Part shown: positions 5,762 to 8,442 of the stretch, in pieces | Position numbering within the stretch: position 1 is the first letter of the stretch | Layout of the letters: every line of letters begins with the position of its first letter | Assembly (NCBI GenBank): GCA_937967725.1 | Contig: CALBSY010000217.1 | Location: 1 to 8,442 of the forward strand | Reading direction: 5' to 3' | DNA: 8,442 bases | Source: an uncultured Alphaproteobacteria bacterium | GTDB lineage: Bacteria > Pseudomonadota > Alphaproteobacteria > Caulobacterales > Aquidulcibacteraceae | Position numbers and translations under genes: made by a program | Notes under the pieces: model-generated | Databases searched by the model: none | What the model was told of the DNA's origin: nothing | What the model saw: only the letters and a program-made list of their open reading frames with translations

Positions 5762-5796
5762 TGGGGCGCCCGGATCAAAGGCGCCCCATTTTCTTT
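5762..5796 (+). terminator. Intrinsic terminator of rplU-rpmA
   Basis: TGGGGCGCC and GGCGCCCCA form a perfect nine-base-pair, GC-rich stem with a nine-base loop, followed directly by TTTTCTTT. The position between rpmA and the acetyltransferase gene fits termination of the ribosomal-protein operon. Confidence 0.88.
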
Positions 5797-5830
5797 GCCC
5801 CACGCGTTGAGAGCCAAAAAGGAGCGGCTC

Positions 5831-6370
5831 ATGCGCGATGTGAACCAGATCAAGACAGAGAGACTAAAGCTGCGGCCCATGCGCATGGCGGATGCGCATC
5901 GCGTCGCCACGCTCTGCGGCGATCCGGCGGTGGCGCGCATGATCCTGCGTGCGCCGTTGCCGTATCTGCCGGTCGCCGCCGAGGGCTGGATCATGACGCT
6001 TGCGGCGCGCAAGCCGCTGGCTCACGATTTTGTTTACGCCGCCGATTTACCCGGCGAAGGCCTGATCGGCGTCGTCGGCGCGCACAGGAGCGGCGATGAG
6101 CCATACGAAGTCGGCTATTGGTTCGGCCGGCCTTATTGGGGGCAGGGCTTCGCCACCGAGACGCTGAAGGGCTTCCTGGGCGAGGCGCGTAAGCTCGGTC
6201 AATTGCAGGCGGGCCATTTCATCGACAATCCGGCCTCGGGACGCGTGCTGCAGAAGGGCGGCTTCGCCTATACCGGCGAAGTGAAGCCGATGTTCTCGCT
6301 GGCGCGGGGCGAAAGCGTGGCCTGCAAGCGCATGCGCTACGCCGCCAACGAAGACGTTTTGGCGGCGTAA
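5831..6370 (+). CDS. GNAT family N-acetyltransferase, RimJ/RimL-like
   Basis: The 179-residue protein has the GNAT fold used to transfer acetyl from acetyl-CoA to an amine. It starts with the family's IKTERLKLRPMRMAD strand-helix. The acetyl-CoA pyrophosphate loop is at residues 104-109 (GQGFAT, within RPYWGQGFATE), and the last motif is near 131-144 (IDNPASGRVLQKGGF), as in RimJ/RimL enzymes that acetylate ribosomal-protein N-termini. The substrate here is unknown. The ATG at 5831 has AAGGAG six bases upstream and lies clear of the terminator; starting at 5795 would put the codon inside the terminator T-run. It follows rpmA, a place where, from memory, many alphaproteobacteria also carry a GNAT gene, usually before obgE. 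Confidence 0.9.
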   Translation: MRDVNQIKTERLKLRPMRMADAHRVATLCGDPAVARMILRAPLPYLPVAAEGWIMTLAARKPLAHDFVYAADLPGEGLIGVVGAHRSGDEPYEVGYWFGRPYWGQGFATETLKGFLGEARKLGQLQAGHFIDNPASGRVLQKGGFAYTGEVKPMFSLARGESVACKRMRYAANEDVLAA

Positions 6371-6411
6371 ACGGGCGGCTTGGCTGGCTTTGGCCGTCGC
6401 AGGATAGCGCG

Positions 6412-6433
6412 CGCCCCGTGGCGAAGCGGGGCG
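6412..6433. repeat. 7-bp GC hairpin between the GNAT gene and asd
   Basis: CGCCCCG (6412-6418) and CGGGGCG (6427-6433) pair around an eight-base loop, with further GC sequence outside. No T-run follows. It may be a Rho-type 3' end structure for the GNAT gene or part of the asd leader. Confidence 0.35.
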
Positions 6434-6468
6434 GCGCACGCTAAGTACGGGTAAGAGCGGAGCATCGA

Positions 6469-7500
6469 ATGGGTTTGCGCGTAGCGGTGGTTGGCGCCAC
6501 GGGGAACGTGGGCCGCGAAATGATGATCATCCTGGAAGAGCGGCTGTTTCCAGCCGACGAAGTGGTGGCGCTCGCCTCGCGGCGTTCGCTCGGCAGCGAG
6601 GTCAGCTACGGCGACAAGACGCTGAAGTGCAAAGACCTCGAGAACTTCGATTTTTCCGGCATCGACTTGGTGTTGATGAGCGCCGGTGGGGCGGTGTCGA
6701 AGGAATGGTCGCCGAAGATCGGCGCGACTGGCGCGGTGGTGATCGACAATTCCAGCGCCTGGCGCATGGATCCGCGCGTGCCTTTGATCGTGCCCGAAGT
6801 GAACCCCGACGCCGTACATGGCTTCGACAAGCTCAATATCATCGCCAATCCGAACTGCCCGACCGCGCAGCTGGTGGTGGCGCTGAAGCCGCTGCACGAC
6901 CGCGCCAAGATCAAGCGCGTCGTGGTGGCGACCTATCAATCGGTCTCCGGCGCCGGCAAAGCGGCCATGGACGAACTCTGGAATCAGACCAAGGCGCTCT
7001 ACGTCGCCGACGAGATCACCAAGGAAGAGTTTCCGGCGCAGATCGCGTTCAACGTGATCCCGCATGGCGGCGACTTCATGGACGACGGCTACACTACCGA
7101 AGAGTGGAAGATCGAGGTCGAGACCAAGAAGATCCTCGATCCCAGGATCAAGCTCACCGCCACGAGCGTGCGCGTGCCGGTGTTTGTCGGTCACTCCGAG
7201 GCGGTGAATATCGAGTTTGAGAACGAGATCGACGCCGACGAAGCGCGCGAGATTTTGCGTGAGGCGCCTGGCCTGATGGTGATCGATAAGCGCGAGGACG
7301 GCGGCTACGCCACGCCGGTCGATTGCGTCGGCGAATTCGCCACCTTCGTTTCGCGCATCCGCAATGACAAGACGGTGGAGCACGGCCTGTCGATGTGGGT
7401 GGTGAGCGACAATTTGCGCAAAGGAGCGGCCCTGAACGCAGTGCAGATCGCCGAGTTGATGCTGAATAAGGGCCTGTTCAAGCGGCTCGCGGCGGCGTGA
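6469..7500 (+). CDS. asd: Aspartate-semialdehyde dehydrogenase
   Basis: The enzyme reduces beta-aspartyl phosphate to aspartate semialdehyde with NADPH, the branch step toward lysine/diaminopimelate, threonine and methionine; it acts in the cytoplasm. The 343 residues start with the dinucleotide-binding loop GATGNVG (10-16). They continue through MSAGG (70-74), the phosphate-binding NSSAWRMD (94-101), the nucleophile C130 in NPNCPTAQ, GAGKAAMDEL (161-170) and the active-site H242 in VFVGHSEA. Length and motifs are those of a normal, complete enzyme. GGAG lies eight bases before the ATG. About 100 bases separate it from the GNAT gene, so it may have its own promoter, though none is clear. Confidence 0.97.
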   Translation: MGLRVAVVGATGNVGREMMIILEERLFPADEVVALASRRSLGSEVSYGDKTLKCKDLENFDFSGIDLVLMSAGGAVSKEWSPKIGATGAVVIDNSSAWRMDPRVPLIVPEVNPDAVHGFDKLNIIANPNCPTAQLVVALKPLHDRAKIKRVVVATYQSVSGAGKAAMDELWNQTKALYVADEITKEEFPAQIAFNVIPHGGDFMDDGYTTEEWKIEVETKKILDPRIKLTATSVRVPVFVGHSEAVNIEFENEIDADEAREILREAPGLMVIDKREDGGYATPVDCVGEFATFVSRIRNDKTVEHGLSMWVVSDNLRKGAALNAVQIAELMLNKGLFKRLAAA

Positions 7501-7512
7501 GGGCGCGCTCGA

Positions 7513-7533
7513 TCAGGACGTGAGCGTTCCTGA
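7513..7533. repeat. Short 6-bp inverted repeat after asd
   Basis: TCAGGA (7513-7518) and TCCTGA (7528-7533) are separated by nine bases, a few bases beyond the asd stop. No T-run follows. It could mark the 3' end of the asd mRNA, but the stem is short. Confidence 0.25.
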
Positions 7534-7623
7534 CATCTGCTGTGACAAAATGTGTTCGCGCTGAGCGGCTTTGCCGATGCCTAGCGTGCGCGCACCTCCT
7601 ATCTACGCGGGCAGAGGGGATGC

Positions 7624-8442
7624 ATGGCCGCGTTCGATCAACCGCCGCAGATGGAGATAACGTCCAATCAGTCCGCGCCGGCTGCGGCGGCGGCCGATGT
7701 TGCGCGGGCGGTCGAGCCTTCCGATGCCGAACGCCGTGCTGGCTTTATCGTCGCTGCTTCAGCCTACCTGATGTGGGGTTTTCTGCCGCTCTACCTGAAG
7801 CTGATCGCGTTCGCCGACGTGCGCGAGGTGCTGGGTCAGCGCATTCTCTGGTGCGCGCCGGCGGCTTTGATCGCCGTTTTCGTGATGAGCGGCTGGAAGC
7901 GCGGCTGGGCTGAGATCGGCGCGGCGCTCAGGCCGCGCATGCTCGGCACGCTGGCGGCCTCGGCCTGCTTCATCTTCGTGAACTGGGGCCTTTATGTTTG
8001 GCTGGTGTTGACCGAGCGCGTGATCGAGTCGGCGCTGGCGTATTTTCTGGCGCCATTGGTCAGCGTCGCCATCGGCGTCTTCTTTTTTAAGGAAGCGATC
8101 ACGCGCTGGCAGATCGCGGCGTTAGCATTGGCGCTAGTCGGCATCGTCGTGCAAGGCTTCGCCATCGGCGCGCCGCCTTGGATGGCGCTGGCGCTCTGTG
8201 CGACATGGTCAGTCTACGCCGTCATCCGCAAGCGTGCGGCGGTGCCGGCCGCGACCGGCTTGCTGGTCGAGACGCTCGCGCTTGCGCCGCTGGCCGCCGG
8301 TCTACTTTATCTAGTCGCGCGCGACAGCGGCCTCGCATTCACAACGAGCTGGGATCATGGCCTGCTGTTGGCGCTCGCCGGACCGATCACGGCGCTGCCG
8401 CTAATGGCGTTTGCATTCGGCGCCCGGCCCGTCCGCTTCGTC
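7624..8442 (+). CDS. rarD: EamA-family permease of the RarD type (3' end outside the window)
   Basis: RarD proteins are inner-membrane drug/metabolite-transporter relatives whose substrate is poorly defined (chloramphenicol sensitivity is linked to the family). The 273 visible residues begin with an Ala/Pro-rich cytoplasmic extension of about 40 residues, longer than in E. coli. They then follow the RarD pattern: AYLMWGFLPLYLKLIAFADVREVLGQRILW, VNWGLYVWLV, ESALAYFLAPLVSVAIGVFFFKE (the conserved YF-x-PL-x-x-x-x-G segment) and VIRKRAAVPAATGLLVETLALAP. At least seven hydrophobic helices are visible. The family is about 300 residues long, so roughly 40-60 should be missing at the C-terminus. The ATG has GAGGGG four bases upstream. 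Nothing suggests the reading frame is broken. Confidence 0.92.
   Translation, partial: MAAFDQPPQMEITSNQSAPAAAAADVARAVEPSDAERRAGFIVAASAYLMWGFLPLYLKLIAFADVREVLGQRILWCAPAALIAVFVMSGWKRGWAEIGAALRPRMLGTLAASACFIFVNWGLYVWLVLTERVIESALAYFLAPLVSVAIGVFFFKEAITRWQIAALALALVGIVVQGFAIGAPPWMALALCATWSVYAVIRKRAAVPAATGLLVETLALAPLAAGLLYLVARDSGLAFTTSWDHGLLLALAGPITALPLMAFAFGARPVRFV

Noticed and set aside
6337..7383. 348-aa open frame antisense to asd
   Set aside because: It mirrors the GC-rich third positions of a clearly real asd gene, is rich in His/Arg/Asp as such shadows are, and matches no family I recognise.

Overview
The window joins an ordinary alphaproteobacterial chromosome segment (right half, about 4584-8442) to the end of an integrated phage-like element (left half, about 1-4583). 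The host calls rest on the rplU-rpmA pair, a GNAT gene directly after it, asd and rarD, with high GC and GC-rich third positions. This fits Alphaproteobacteria, perhaps Caulobacterales or a Hyphomonadaceae-like group, but the genus cannot be fixed from the sequence.

The element, in order on the + strand, has an HK97-type portal gene that appears to lack its N-terminus (180-1274), a translationally coupled 129-aa protein of unknown function (1274-1663), a 54-aa four-cysteine zinc-ribbon-like protein (1803-1967), a 73-aa excisionase/AlpA-like helix-turn-helix protein (1969-2190), and a full tyrosine recombinase with all six catalytic residues (2181-3230). The zinc-ribbon, helix-turn-helix and integrase genes are tightly packed. 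The portal stands alone: no protease, capsid or terminase gene follows it, and none is recognisable in the short stretch before it.

Converging on the integrase, and sharing a CTAG with it as overlapping stop codons, is a minus-strand gene (3227-4366). It encodes the most unusual protein here: a tyrosine-recombinase N-terminus and partial catalytic domain, cut just after box II and lacking most catalytic residues, fused to a C-terminal TIR domain that keeps the probable NADase glutamate. It lies between the active integrase and the tRNA-Ser(CGA) gene (4584-4673, minus strand), whose 3' end faces the element. This is where tRNA-targeting islands attach and where defence cargo is often carried. 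A TIR effector controlled by a dead recombinase used as a DNA-binding sensor is the main candidate for an undescribed system.

Right of the tRNA gene is about 320 bases with no convincing gene, then a good sigma70-type promoter (4998-5026) and a short structured leader for the rplU-rpmA operon, which ends at a strong intrinsic terminator (5762-5796). A RimJ/RimL-like acetyltransferase (5831-6370), aspartate-semialdehyde dehydrogenase (6469-7500) and the start of a RarD-type EamA permease (7624 to the window end) follow, all on the + strand. These host genes appear intact.
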